The notes under the pieces: model-generated
The model's input: only the letters and a program-made list of their open reading frames with translations
What the model was told of the DNA's origin: nothing
Databases searched by the model: none
Made by a program: the position numbers and the translations under genes
DNA from: DASSHA01 sp035693145
GTDB lineage: Bacteria; Chloroflexota; Limnocylindria; Limnocylindrales; CSP1-4
NCBI GenBank assembly: GCA_035693145.1
Contig: DASSHA010000021.1
Location: 1 to 20,358, forward strand
DNA length: 20,358 bases
Direction: 5' to 3'
Part shown: positions 1 to 7,497 of the stretch, in pieces
Position numbering within the stretch: position 1 is the stretch's first letter
Layout of the letters: each line of letters opens with the position of its first letter

Positions 1-887
1 AGGAGCGAGCCGAGCGTGAAGCGATGCCACCCGGCGTCGGTCGTCCACGCGCCGCGGGCGCGGACGATGCCCGCGGCCCCGGTCAGCAGCGCCGCCGCGC
101 CCGCGAGCTCGACGACGGCGCCCGCCCGCACCGCGGGATCCCCGCCGGAGCCGAACCCGAGGGCGACGAGTGCCGGCCCGACGGCGAGCGCGACGAGCGC
201 CACGTCCAGCGCGCGTCGCCGGACGATCCGCGTCCCCGCGATCGTCGGCAGGAAATGGACGAGCGTTGCGGCGATGACGAGCGAGACGAAGCCCATGACG
301 TTGAGCCAGGCGTGCGCCGGCTTGAGCAACGGCCAGTCGCGCGCGACCGTCTCGTCGCCTGCAAGGTCGGCGACCGCGATGCTGATGCCGACCGCGACCT
401 CGACGATCGCCGCCGCGTACGCGGCAGCGATGAAGGGCCGGCGGGGCGCGAGCGACCGACGGAGCGGCCCGAACGCCGCCGCGAACAGGCCGACCAGCCC
501 GACCACGACGAGCCCGCCGCCGAATGCCGCCGCGCCCGGCTGACCGAGGGTACGGGCGACGACGACGACGCCGACACCGCCGGCGAGCAGGCCGACGACT
601 GTCCAGCGCAGCCGTCGATCGGCCGGGGGCGCCGCGCCGAGGGCGGCCGTGAAGAAGGGCATGACGCCGCCGATCGCGGTCAGCGCCGCGCCGGCCAGTG
701 CGAGATGGAGGGGCAGCCAGGTCCCGCCGCGGACGTCGGCGGGGAGGAGCGTCGACGCGCCGCCGGCGACGAGGTATCCGGCGGCGATCGCGATCGCGGT
801 GACGGTCACCCAGCGGTCCGCCGTCCGGTCGGCGCGCGCTCGCCGCGGCTCCAGCGACAGGACGGGCGACGCGGTCATCGAGGCCAT
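1..887 (-). CDS. Multi-spanning membrane protein, NnrS/heme-copper-oxidase-like, partial at its C-terminus
   Basis: The reading frame starts at ATG 887 (a second in-frame ATG lies at 878) and stays open for 295 codons to the window edge, so the C-terminus is missing. It encodes a very hydrophobic protein with about seven or more membrane segments (roughly residues 27-48, 57-84, 94-111, 120-140, 151-175, 192-214, 228-246 and 257-275). Histidines sit in membrane segments at H61 (PLHLALAGA), H192 (KPAHAWLNVMGF) and H211 (LVHFLPTIAGTR). The HAWLN...HFLPT pattern resembles the N-terminal membrane half of large actinobacterial copper oxidases, in which such a domain is fused to a NirK-like domain, and more distantly NnrS. 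Here it is a separate gene directly downstream of the copper oxidase gene. A role in electron delivery, heme/copper handling or NO response is inference. No clear Shine-Dalgarno sequence precedes the start. Confidence 0.75.
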   Translation of the reverse strand, partial: MASMTASPVLSLEPRRARADRTADRWVTVTAIAIAAGYLVAGGASTLLPADVRGGTWLPLHLALAGAALTAIGGVMPFFTAALGAAPPADRRLRWTVVGLLAGGVGVVVVARTLGQPGAAAFGGGLVVVGLVGLFAAAFGPLRRSLAPRRPFIAAAYAAAIVEVAVGISIAVADLAGDETVARDWPLLKPAHAWLNVMGFVSLVIAATLVHFLPTIAGTRIVRRRALDVALVALAVGPALVALGFGSGGDPAVRAGAVVELAGAAALLTGAAGIVRARGAWTTDAGWHRFTLGSL

Positions 888-900
888 GGTGCCAAAAGAT

Positions 901-933
901 CGCCGCCCGGCCGCGATGCCCGGCCGGGCGGCG
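901..933 (-). terminator. Strong hairpin between the nirK-like gene and the downstream membrane-protein gene
   Basis: A perfect 13-bp inverted repeat (901-913 paired with 921-933) encloses a 7-nt loop. On the minus strand it follows the nirK-like stop codon and is itself followed by a short T run (ATCTTTTGG). This is the form of an intrinsic terminator, though the T run is short. It would end or attenuate transcription of the nirK-like gene before the membrane-protein gene, which starts about 14 nt beyond it. Confidence 0.55.
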
Positions 934-955
934 AGAGGAGCGGCGGCGTCGAAGG

Positions 956-2089
956 TCAGTTCTTCGGGTCGCCGTCGCCGGATTCGAACACCCCGATCGC
1001 GCCGAGGTTGACGAAGTTGAAGGCGTGGGTGACGAAGGGGTACATCCCGTCCTCGGCGGTCTGGAACTCGATGATCGCGGCCTGGGCCGGTGCGAGGTCG
1101 ACGGCCTGGCTGGCCCAGCCGCCGTTCGTGCTCGCGTCCATCAGCACGCCTTCCTTGCGAACCTTGTCGAAGATCGTGCCGACGACGTGGAAGGAGCTGT
1201 CGACGTTCGGGCCGGCGTCGAGGACGAAGAGCCGGATCCGCTTGCCGGTTGCGATCTTGATCGGCGCGTCCTTGTACTGGTTCGCGACACCGTTGAAGGC
1301 GACGAAGTCGGGCGCCGGAGCGGCCGCCGAGGCCTTGAGGTAGTCGGCCGGCTGGCCCTGGGCTCCGAGGTACCACTCGCTCTGGACGAAGGTGTACTCG
1401 GCGTCGACCTTGGGCAGGCCGCCCTTGGGCTCGACGATGACCATCCCGAACATCCCGTTGGCGATGTGGTGGAGGGCCGGCGCCGTCCCGCAGTGGTACA
1501 TCCAGACGCCGGCGTAGTCGGCGGTGAAGGTGTACGTGAACGTCGCGCCCGGCTTGATCTCGACCATCTGGTCGTTCATCGCAGTCTGGCTGGCGTGGAA
1601 GTCCATCGAGTGGGGCATCACGCCGGTGTTCGTCAGGTGGACCCGAACCGTGTCGCCCTGGTGGACGCGGATCGTCGGCCCTGGGACCGTCCCGCCGAAC
1701 GTCCAGGCGTGGACGACGAAGCCCTTCGCGACGACGACGTCCTTCTCGATGATCGGCATGTCGATGTCATGGACGGTGCCCGGCAGGACGGCCGGTGCCG
1801 TCGGGTCGAAGCGGACGGGCGCCGGCGCGTTCGGGTCGGCGACGGGCACACCGTTCGCGGCGGGCGCGGCGGACGTCGTTGGCATCGACATCCCGGGCAT
1901 CTCGGCGACGGCGGGCTGAACCGGCGAGCTCGGGGCGGGCGCGCCCGTCGCGGCCGCGCCGACTCCGGTACCGGCCCCCGGGGCGTCCGAGCCGAACGTC
2001 CACGAGGTGGGCGCGGACCCCGTGCAGGCGGTGACCGCCAGCGCGACCACCACGCCGGCGACGAGACTGAGCTGACGGCGGTACTGCAT
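956..2089 (-). CDS. nirK: Two-domain copper nitrite reductase-like lipoprotein (NirK/AniA type)
   Basis: This 377-residue protein starts at ATG 2089, with a GAGGA ribosome site 7 nt upstream; the frame is open further upstream, but that would put sequence before the signal peptide. A lipoprotein signal ends in the lipobox VTAC with C22. A low-complexity Ala/Pro linker with a Met-rich copper-type motif (MPGMSMP, 64-70) follows, then two cupredoxin domains. Type 1 copper ligands are H160, C200, H208 and M213. Type 2 ligands are H165, H199 and H355. The catalytic Asp and His of NirK match D163 (HSMDFH) and H301 (SSFHVVG). The type 1 loop HCGTAPALHHIANGM is one residue shorter than in classical NirK. 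The expected activity is one-electron reduction of nitrite to NO at the outer face of the membrane; a multicopper oxidase role on another substrate cannot be excluded. It lies between an Rrf2 regulator and a membrane protein on the same strand. Confidence 0.85.
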   Translation of the reverse strand: MQYRRQLSLVAGVVVALAVTACTGSAPTSWTFGSDAPGAGTGVGAAATGAPAPSSPVQPAVAEMPGMSMPTTSAAPAANGVPVADPNAPAPVRFDPTAPAVLPGTVHDIDMPIIEKDVVVAKGFVVHAWTFGGTVPGPTIRVHQGDTVRVHLTNTGVMPHSMDFHASQTAMNDQMVEIKPGATFTYTFTADYAGVWMYHCGTAPALHHIANGMFGMVIVEPKGGLPKVDAEYTFVQSEWYLGAQGQPADYLKASAAAPAPDFVAFNGVANQYKDAPIKIATGKRIRLFVLDAGPNVDSSFHVVGTIFDKVRKEGVLMDASTNGGWASQAVDLAPAQAAIIEFQTAEDGMYPFVTHAFNFVNLGAIGVFESGDGDPKN

Positions 2090-2116
2090 CGTCCGATCCT
2101 CTTCGATAGAACACGT

Positions 2117-2129
2117 ACTGACGCAGTCA
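2117..2129. promoter_or_regulatory. Overlapping short palindromes upstream of the nirK-like gene, possible operator
   Basis: Two overlapping inverted repeats, ACTG-ACG-CAGT (2117-2127) and TGAC-GCA-GTCA (2119-2129), lie 28-40 bp upstream of the nirK-like start. On the minus strand they overlap a -35-like TTGACT (2130-2125), with TATCGA as a possible -10 after a 16-bp spacer. That -10 would place the transcript start very close to or inside the ribosome site, so the promoter assignment is weak. The neighbouring Rrf2 protein is the natural candidate to bind here. Confidence 0.3.
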
Positions 2130-2158
2130 ATGTTCGTCGTCGAGGGACACGCGGACAG

Positions 2159-2178
2159 GGGCCGTTCGGCCCGTTTTT
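2159..2178 (+). terminator. GC hairpin followed by a T5 run on the plus strand
   Basis: GGGCC (2159-2163), a GTTC loop and GGCCC (2168-2172) are followed by GTTTTT. This is terminator-shaped only when read on the plus strand, yet both flanking genes are on the minus strand. It may block antisense transcription towards the regulator. On the minus strand it would be a leader hairpin flanked by GACA and TGTC, without a T tract. Confidence 0.35.
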
Positions 2179-2213
2179 GTCGGGACCTCGCGCCCTGGGC
2201 TGCGGCCCGAGCG

Positions 2214-2651
2214 TCAGGAGGTGGACGCGGCCTGCCGCGAGCTCGTCCGCGCGCCTTCGGCCAGCTGCCCGACCGTCGTCCCGGCGAGCTCCGCGAGGAG
2301 CGCATCCTGCGCCGCCGCGAAGACCTGGTGGACGTCGCAGAAGCCGTCGCGACCGCATGGCGCGTTGCGCAGGACGCAGGCGCGACGCCGCGAATCGCCC
2401 TCGATCGCCTCGATGACCTCGAGGACCGTCACGCCGGCCGGGTCGCGTGCGGGGCGATAGCCACCGGCCCGGCCGGGCGATGCCGTCACGAGGCCGCCGG
2501 CGACGAGGTCGCGCATGACCTGGGGCAGGAAGCCGACGGGGATGGCCATCCGCGCGGCGATCGTCGCGACGCTGAGGCGATCGGGACTGGCGGCGAGGGC
2601 GAGCATCGCGCGGACGGCATAGTCCGCGCGCCGGGTGAGCTCGAGGCGCAT
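2214..2651 (-). CDS. Rrf2-family transcriptional regulator with three-cysteine Fe-S motif (NsrR/IscR-like)
   Basis: The 145-residue protein starts at ATG 2651 (MRLELTRRADYAVRAML), the usual Rrf2 N-terminus. The frame remains open far upstream, but the homology begins here. The winged helix-turn-helix spans about residues 1-65, including VATIAARMAIPVGFLPQVMRDL and the wing GGYRPARDP. A cysteine cluster C92-x6-C99-x5-C105 (RACVLRNAPCGRDGFC) matches the Fe-S ligand region of NsrR, IscR and RirA, with spacing slightly different from the IscR CX5CX5C. It lies 124 bp upstream of the nirK-like gene on the same strand, so it probably senses NO or iron-sulfur status and controls that gene. The GAGG ribosome site lies unusually close to the ATG. 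The exact subfamily cannot be settled from the sequence alone. Confidence 0.85.
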   Translation of the reverse strand: MRLELTRRADYAVRAMLALAASPDRLSVATIAARMAIPVGFLPQVMRDLVAGGLVTASPGRAGGYRPARDPAGVTVLEVIEAIEGDSRRRACVLRNAPCGRDGFCDVHQVFAAAQDALLAELAGTTVGQLAEGARTSSRQAASTS

Positions 2652-2811
2652 GACCTCGCTGATCGTGCCACGCCGACGCCCGTTCGGCCCAGTACCGGGT
2701 CGGAGGGGACCTTCGTCGGGGTCGGCCTGCGTCGTTCGGGCGGGTAGCGTACGAGGACGGCCGCCGGCCGGGGTGCGCCGCGCCCGCCGAGGCGACCGCA
2801 AGCGGGACCAG

Positions 2812-3639
2812 ATGGCCATCTCCACCGCTCGCCGCCGAGGTCGCGCCGTGCCGGCCGGCTCGGTGGCGCCCGAACCGGACCTCCCGCCCGAGCCGCTGGC
2901 GATCGGGCTGCCTGATCTCGACGTCACGAACTGCCCCGTCTGCGGACGCCCGATCGCCGTCGGTGCCTGGAAGTGTCCCGGGTGTGGAACGCGACTGCTG
3001 CTCGGCGTGCCGGCGCGGCGCGCCGGCACCTTCGTCGTCCTCGGGCTCGTGCTCGGCCTCGTCGTCGGAGCCGGGAGCGCAGCCGCTGTCGTCGGCCGCT
3101 CGAGCGCATCCGGACCACAGCCCGGGGTCGCCGGCGTTCCGGCGGCATCGGGTGCGGTGACGCCCGCCTCGTCCGAGCCATCGGCAGCGCCCTCGCCGAC
3201 CGCGCGCGCGTCATCCGGGGTTCCGGCGGGGGCCGCCGCGGCGCTCGGGGGAATCCTCGTCACGAACGATCGGCTCGTGGGGCGCGCCCCGGAGCTCCGC
3301 GCGGAGCTCGCGTCGGCCTCGTTCGACTCGTTCGCCGTGGCGACGACGCTCCGGGCGTTGAACGCTGACGCCGTCGCTGGCCGCGGGATCGTCGGGCTGC
3401 TCCGACCCTGGCCGGCGGCGGCCGAGACCGCGAACCGTGTCGATGCCGCGTACGCGCTCGTGAGCGACACGGCCGCCCACTCGCTCGCCTCGTCGCTCAG
3501 CGACCCCGCTGCCTACCGGGCCGGTGCGACCGCGATGCTGGGCGTCCTCGCCGGGCTCGACCAGGTTCGAAGCGCGACTGACGCGCTCGCCGGGCAGGCC
3601 GGCGTGGCCACGCCCGGGCCGTCGGTCGCCGGCGGGTAG
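2812..3639 (+). CDS. Zinc-ribbon, single-pass membrane protein of unknown function
   Basis: I chose ATG 2812 (MAISTARR) as start, giving 275 residues; the frame is open upstream to about 2635, but that part is arginine-rich and looks non-coding. A four-cysteine zinc ribbon occupies residues 41-58 (CPVCG...CPGCG; C41, C44, C55, C58). One transmembrane helix follows (about 72-95, Gly/Val/Leu-rich). The rest, after an Ala/Ser/Pro linker (about 96-145), would be outside the cell and is helical in character, with no motif I recognise. The architecture resembles zinc-ribbon membrane proteins with an extracytoplasmic sensor-like part, but no function is assigned. It is divergent from the Rrf2 gene with 160 bp between, which must hold both promoters, and convergent with the AttH-like gene. 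Confidence 0.7.
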   Translation: MAISTARRRGRAVPAGSVAPEPDLPPEPLAIGLPDLDVTNCPVCGRPIAVGAWKCPGCGTRLLLGVPARRAGTFVVLGLVLGLVVGAGSAAAVVGRSSASGPQPGVAGVPAASGAVTPASSEPSAAPSPTARASSGVPAGAAAALGGILVTNDRLVGRAPELRAELASASFDSFAVATTLRALNADAVAGRGIVGLLRPWPAAAETANRVDAAYALVSDTAAHSLASSLSDPAAYRAGATAMLGVLAGLDQVRSATDALAGQAGVATPGPSVAGG

Positions 3640-3642
3640 ATC

Positions 3643-3659
3643 CGCGCCGGTCGGGCGCG
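3643..3659. terminator. Small GC hairpin between convergent genes
   Basis: CGCGCC (3643-3648) pairs with GGCGCG (3654-3659) across a 5-nt loop, in the 24-bp gap between the zinc-ribbon gene and the AttH-like gene. There is no T tract on either side, so this is only a possible shared terminator. Confidence 0.3.
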
Positions 3660-3663
3660 ACCG

Positions 3664-4893
3664 TCAGCTCTCGCCCGGCGCGTACCCCGTCAGCTCCACG
3701 TAGGCGTCGCCGCCGATCTCGGCTCTGTCGCGCATCGCAGACACGTGCTGTGACCCTTCCCAGTACGTCACGCCGGTCGTGGCGCGCGTGTCGAGCTCCT
3801 GCGCCGCGACGGTGGGCTCGAGCGTCACCTGCAGGCCCGCCGACGGGATGGCGATCCGCCAGCCGGCGGGATAGATCGCGCCGGTTCGGGGGCTCGTCCA
3901 GTGCCCCGTCACCCCGACCGAGAACGCTTCAGCCATGAGGTGACGGACGCTTCCGTCGGGCCCGACGATCGTCCCGTAGACGAGCGGATAGCTGCCGTCG
4001 GCGGCGCGAACGAGCGACAGCGTCAGGTCCGTCCGATCGTCGAGGTTGACGGCGAACCAGTCCCAGCCGCCGCCGCCGACGGAGATGAAGTCGCCCCACT
4101 GATGGTCGAACCAGGCACTGCCGCTCACCGGGATCGCCTGCCCGTCGAGCGTGACCGTCCCCCTCGCCGCCATTCGCGGTCGCGAGTAGTAGTAGGAGCC
4201 GCCGGCCGGACCGAAGTCGATCCAGCCGGCGTCGCCGTGGAGGACTGCCGGAGCGTCGGCGAGCGAGAGGCTGATAGAGAACGGCGGGCCCGCGGCGGCA
4301 CCCGCGACCGCGCCGCCGACCGTGACCTCGGTCGCGGCAGCCGAAGCGGCGAGGACATCCGTGCCGGCCGTTCGGCTCATCGACCACGGCCCGCCGCCGC
4401 TCGGGGAAGCGGGGACCGGGGCCGGGCTCGCGGCCATTGCCGAAGGATCGTTACCGGCGAGGGAGAAGGCGAACTCGCCGCCCGTCCCGCCGGTCGTGCC
4501 CGTCACGTCCACCTGCGGTCCCACCTCGCTCCGCTGCGCGTAGAGGAACTGGTCGCCTCGCTCGTCGGTCAGCGCGAGGTGCGACGCCCAGGTGACCGGA
4601 AAGCCGCCCCGCTCGGCACGGAAGATCACGTCCTCGAACCCGAATCGCCGCCCGTCGGCGGCCACGAGGTGCCCGGTGTAGTACCACCACTCGGTAAGCC
4701 GGTGGTGCGGCGCGTCGTCGTGCGGAAGCACGACCGGTAGAGGGTCGGGCGGGCTGCTCGGGGTGGCCGTTGCGGGCGCCGGCGAGGGCCGAACGATCGG
4801 CGGGTTGGCGAGGACCGGCGAGCCGGCGCAGCCGACGACCGCAAGACCGACGAGGAGGAGGTGGAGCGGCCGGACGCGAGGCGGTCTCCTCAT
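3664..4893 (-). CDS. Secreted AttH/CrtC-like lipoprotein (lipocalin-fold 'predicted secreted hydrolase')
   Basis: This 409-residue protein begins at ATG 4893, overlapping the stop of the MMPL gene as ATGA, so its translation is probably coupled. A lipoprotein signal ends in VVGC (C22), followed by a Pro/Ala/Thr linker (to about 55). The body carries hallmark motifs of the AttH/carotenoid 1,2-hydratase (CrtC) superfamily: EWWYYTGHL (68-76), YYYSRPRM (234-241), WFDHQWGD (261-268), WDWFAVNLDD (277-286), YWEGS (377-381) and YVELTGY (398-404). A Gly/Ala/Ser/Pro-rich insertion (about 131-205) sits between the two halves. Members bind or hydrate hydrophobic polyenes or lipids; the bacterial 'secreted hydrolase' branch has no firm substrate. 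Coupling to an MMPL transporter suggests it handles an exported lipid at the cell surface, which is inference. Confidence 0.85.
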   Translation of the reverse strand: MRRPPRVRPLHLLLVGLAVVGCAGSPVLANPPIVRPSPAPATATPSSPPDPLPVVLPHDDAPHHRLTEWWYYTGHLVAADGRRFGFEDVIFRAERGGFPVTWASHLALTDERGDQFLYAQRSEVGPQVDVTGTTGGTGGEFAFSLAGNDPSAMAASPAPVPASPSGGGPWSMSRTAGTDVLAASAAATEVTVGGAVAGAAAGPPFSISLSLADAPAVLHGDAGWIDFGPAGGSYYYSRPRMAARGTVTLDGQAIPVSGSAWFDHQWGDFISVGGGGWDWFAVNLDDRTDLTLSLVRAADGSYPLVYGTIVGPDGSVRHLMAEAFSVGVTGHWTSPRTGAIYPAGWRIAIPSAGLQVTLEPTVAAQELDTRATTGVTYWEGSQHVSAMRDRAEIGGDAYVELTGYAPGES

Positions 4894-7268
4894 CGGAGCG
4901 CCGCCTCGACCTCGGCCTCCGACGCCGGCAGCCGCGACGCCAGGAACCGCTCGAGCCGGCCCGGCAGCCACCAGTTCCAGTGTCCCAGGAGCCGCATCGT
5001 TGCGGGCACGAGCAGCGCCCGGACGACCGTAGCGTCGAGCGCCACGGCGATCGCCATCCCGAGTCCGAGCGCCTTGATGAGGACGATATCGGCGAACGCG
5101 AAGGAGCCCGCGACGAGGACGACGATGAGCGCCGCCGAGGTCACGATCCGGCCGCTCCGCTCGAGCCCGCTCGCGACGGCGTCGCGGTTGTCGCCGGTTC
5201 GGTCCCAGACCTCCTTCATCCGCGTCAGCAAAAAGACCTCGTAGTCCATGGACAGGCCGAACAGGACGCAGAAGAGGATGACTGGCTGGCTCGTCTCGAC
5301 GAAACCGAGCGGCGCGAAGCCGAGGAGCGAGGAGAGGTTGCCTTCCTGGAAGATCCAGACAAGCGCGCCGAACGCCGCGAGGATCGAGAGCGTGTTCATG
5401 ACGAGCGCCTTCGCCGGGAGGACGACGGACCGGAGCAGCACGAGCAACACGAGGTACGTGCTCACGACGATGAACGATGCCGTCCGCGGGAAGTCGGCGC
5501 CGATGCGCGATACGACATCGGTGACATCGGCCGCACCGCCGGCGACGAGGACGCTGGCGCCGGCCGGCGGGGCGAGTGCCCCGCTCGCCGAGCGGAGATC
5601 GGCCACGAGCGCCCGGGCCTCGTCGCGGTTCGGGCCGAACGGCGTGGTGACCGTGAACACGGTGAGGTTTTCCTTCGTCGTCGCGCCCGAAGCGGCGGCG
5701 ACGAAGCGATCCGGCGGACCGCCGGGCGCGGCGTAGAGCAGCTCGTACTGCGGGAGCGTGAGTCGCGGATCGATGTCGACGAGGCTCTCCACGCGCGTCA
5801 CGCGCGGGTCGGCCGCGATCCGACGCGAGTAGTCGTAGAGCCGGGCGACGTTGTCGGGGCTCGTTGCGGGGCCGTCCGTCCGGATCGCGAGCGCGAGCGG
5901 CGCGAACTCTCCCTCGCCGAACGTCGACGCGAGAAGCTCGTATGACGCGCGAGACGGAACCGAGGTCGGCAGGATCGTGGCGTCGGGTGCGTTGAACCGG
6001 ACGCGCAGGAACGGCGAGCCGAGGACGAGCAGGAGCGCGAGCGTCGGGAGCAGCACGGCGACGGGGTGCGCCATGACCGCGTGCGCGAGCCGCGCCCACC
6101 GTCCCTGCCCGGTGCTCGACGTTTCGATCCGCCGGACGGCCAGCGCGTCGATCCGCGGCCCGAGGATCGCGAGGATCGCGGGCAGCAGCGTCAGCGCGGC
6201 GCTGACGGCGACGCCGACGACGACGGCGCCGGCGATCCCGACCGAGCGGAGGATCATGAACTCGAACAGGACGAGCCCGAACAGCCCGAGCAGGACCGTC
6301 AGGCCGCTGAAGAAGACCGCCCGACCCGCGGTCGCAACCGTCACGGCGACCGCACGCGCGACGGCATCGTCGTCCGGTCGCCGTCCGGGCGGCGTGCGGC
6401 TCGCGAGCTCCTCTCGGAACCGGCTCGTCATGAGCAGCGAGTAGTCGACGCCGAGACCCAGCCCGAGGAGCGTTGCGAGGTTGAGCACGAAGATGCTCAT
6501 CGGCGTGACGGACGCGACCGCCCAGACGATCGCGAGCGTGAGGACGACGGCGCTCCCGCCGACCGCCAGCGGGACGCCGGCGGAGACGACCGAGCCGAAC
6601 ACGAGGAGGAGCGCAAGGCCGGCCAGCGGCAGGCTGACGATCTCGCTCCGGCGGAGGTCCGACTCGGACACCGATTGGACGTCGCCGTAGAAGGCGGGGC
6701 CGCCCGCGAGCTCGACCCGGAGTCCGGCGGGGTGACCCAGTGCGGCCTCGAGGCCGGGCAGCGCGTCGGGTGAATCGTCGGGTGACAGATCGAGGAAGAC
6801 GACGTCGTAGGCCACGTGTCCGTCCGCCGAGACCTGTCGAGGCGCCAGGCGGTGCGAGGCGATGCCCGTGACATGCGGCGCGGAGGCGAGGTTGGCGGTC
6901 GCCGCGGCTGCCGCCGACTCGAACGCTGCGGATCCGGCGACGAGACTGTCGCTCCGAAAGACGACGACGACGGCCGACGGCGCGACCCCGAGCTCGCGCT
7001 CGAGCAGGCTCCGGGCCTGCGCCGACTCGAGGTCGGAGAGGCTGAAGCCCCCGGCCCGGAGTGCACCGCCGACGCGGGGCGCGAACGGGGCGGCGAGGAG
7101 GAGAATGGCGGCCCACGCGGCCAGGATCCACCAGCGCCGCCGATAGCCGAAACGACCGAGGCGCTCGAAGACGGACGCGCGGGTGGCGGCAGGGGTTCGA
7201 GCGGGTTCGCTCGGCAGGTGTTCGATCGCCCGATCGTATGTCGCGTGCCCGAATGGGCCGGCGGACAC
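4890..7268 (-). CDS. MMPL-family RND transporter
   Basis: This 792-residue membrane protein has the duplicated RND layout. There is one helix near residues 45-60, a first extracytoplasmic domain (about 65-210), five helices (about 215-360), a helix near 405-425, a second extracytoplasmic domain (about 425-590) and a second helix bundle to the end. Both halves carry the MMPL signature in TM4: GLGVDYSLLM near residue 273 and GLSMDYEVFL near 674, whose aspartates are the likely proton-relay residues. Family members export lipids, hopanoid-type molecules or small compounds using the proton gradient. The start is GTG 7268, the only common start in frame because an in-frame TGA lies just upstream at 7275-7277. 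GGAG directly abuts this GTG, an unusually short spacing. It is the first gene of a pair with the AttH-like lipoprotein. Confidence 0.92.
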   Translation of the reverse strand: MSAGPFGHATYDRAIEHLPSEPARTPAATRASVFERLGRFGYRRRWWILAAWAAILLLAAPFAPRVGGALRAGGFSLSDLESAQARSLLERELGVAPSAVVVVFRSDSLVAGSAAFESAAAAATANLASAPHVTGIASHRLAPRQVSADGHVAYDVVFLDLSPDDSPDALPGLEAALGHPAGLRVELAGGPAFYGDVQSVSESDLRRSEIVSLPLAGLALLLVFGSVVSAGVPLAVGGSAVVLTLAIVWAVASVTPMSIFVLNLATLLGLGLGVDYSLLMTSRFREELASRTPPGRRPDDDAVARAVAVTVATAGRAVFFSGLTVLLGLFGLVLFEFMILRSVGIAGAVVVGVAVSAALTLLPAILAILGPRIDALAVRRIETSSTGQGRWARLAHAVMAHPVAVLLPTLALLLVLGSPFLRVRFNAPDATILPTSVPSRASYELLASTFGEGEFAPLALAIRTDGPATSPDNVARLYDYSRRIAADPRVTRVESLVDIDPRLTLPQYELLYAAPGGPPDRFVAAASGATTKENLTVFTVTTPFGPNRDEARALVADLRSASGALAPPAGASVLVAGGAADVTDVVSRIGADFPRTASFIVVSTYLVLLVLLRSVVLPAKALVMNTLSILAAFGALVWIFQEGNLSSLLGFAPLGFVETSQPVILFCVLFGLSMDYEVFLLTRMKEVWDRTGDNRDAVASGLERSGRIVTSAALIVVLVAGSFAFADIVLIKALGLGMAIAVALDATVVRALLVPATMRLLGHWNWWLPGRLERFLASRLPASEAEVEAALR

Positions 7269-7497
7269 CTCCGCTCACCGCCGGAGCCGCTCGCCGGGCG
7301 CCTCTGGTTGCCTCCCGGGCGGCACTCGATCCGTGTCGCGTCGGCATCGCCTGCCAGACACGGCTTGCCAACGAGCATGCAGAAGTGGGGCGTCCCGGTC
7401 TGCGCAGGTCGTGGCGACCGACGCTCGTTCGTTCGGACGCTGTGGCCGCCGCGGTTCGGAGCCCGCGCCGGCGCGCAGGGCTACGCGGTTGGGAGCG

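Noticed and set aside
24..1343. Long plus-strand open frame over the left edge
   Set aside because: It is antisense to the membrane-protein and nirK-like genes, its translation is Arg/Asp/Gly-rich without motifs, and such frames are expected opposite high-GC genes.
4894..7371. Upstream extension of the AttH-like frame to 1235 codons
   Set aside because: It runs antiphase through the MMPL gene; the lipoprotein signal at 4893 and the ATGA overlap mark the true start.
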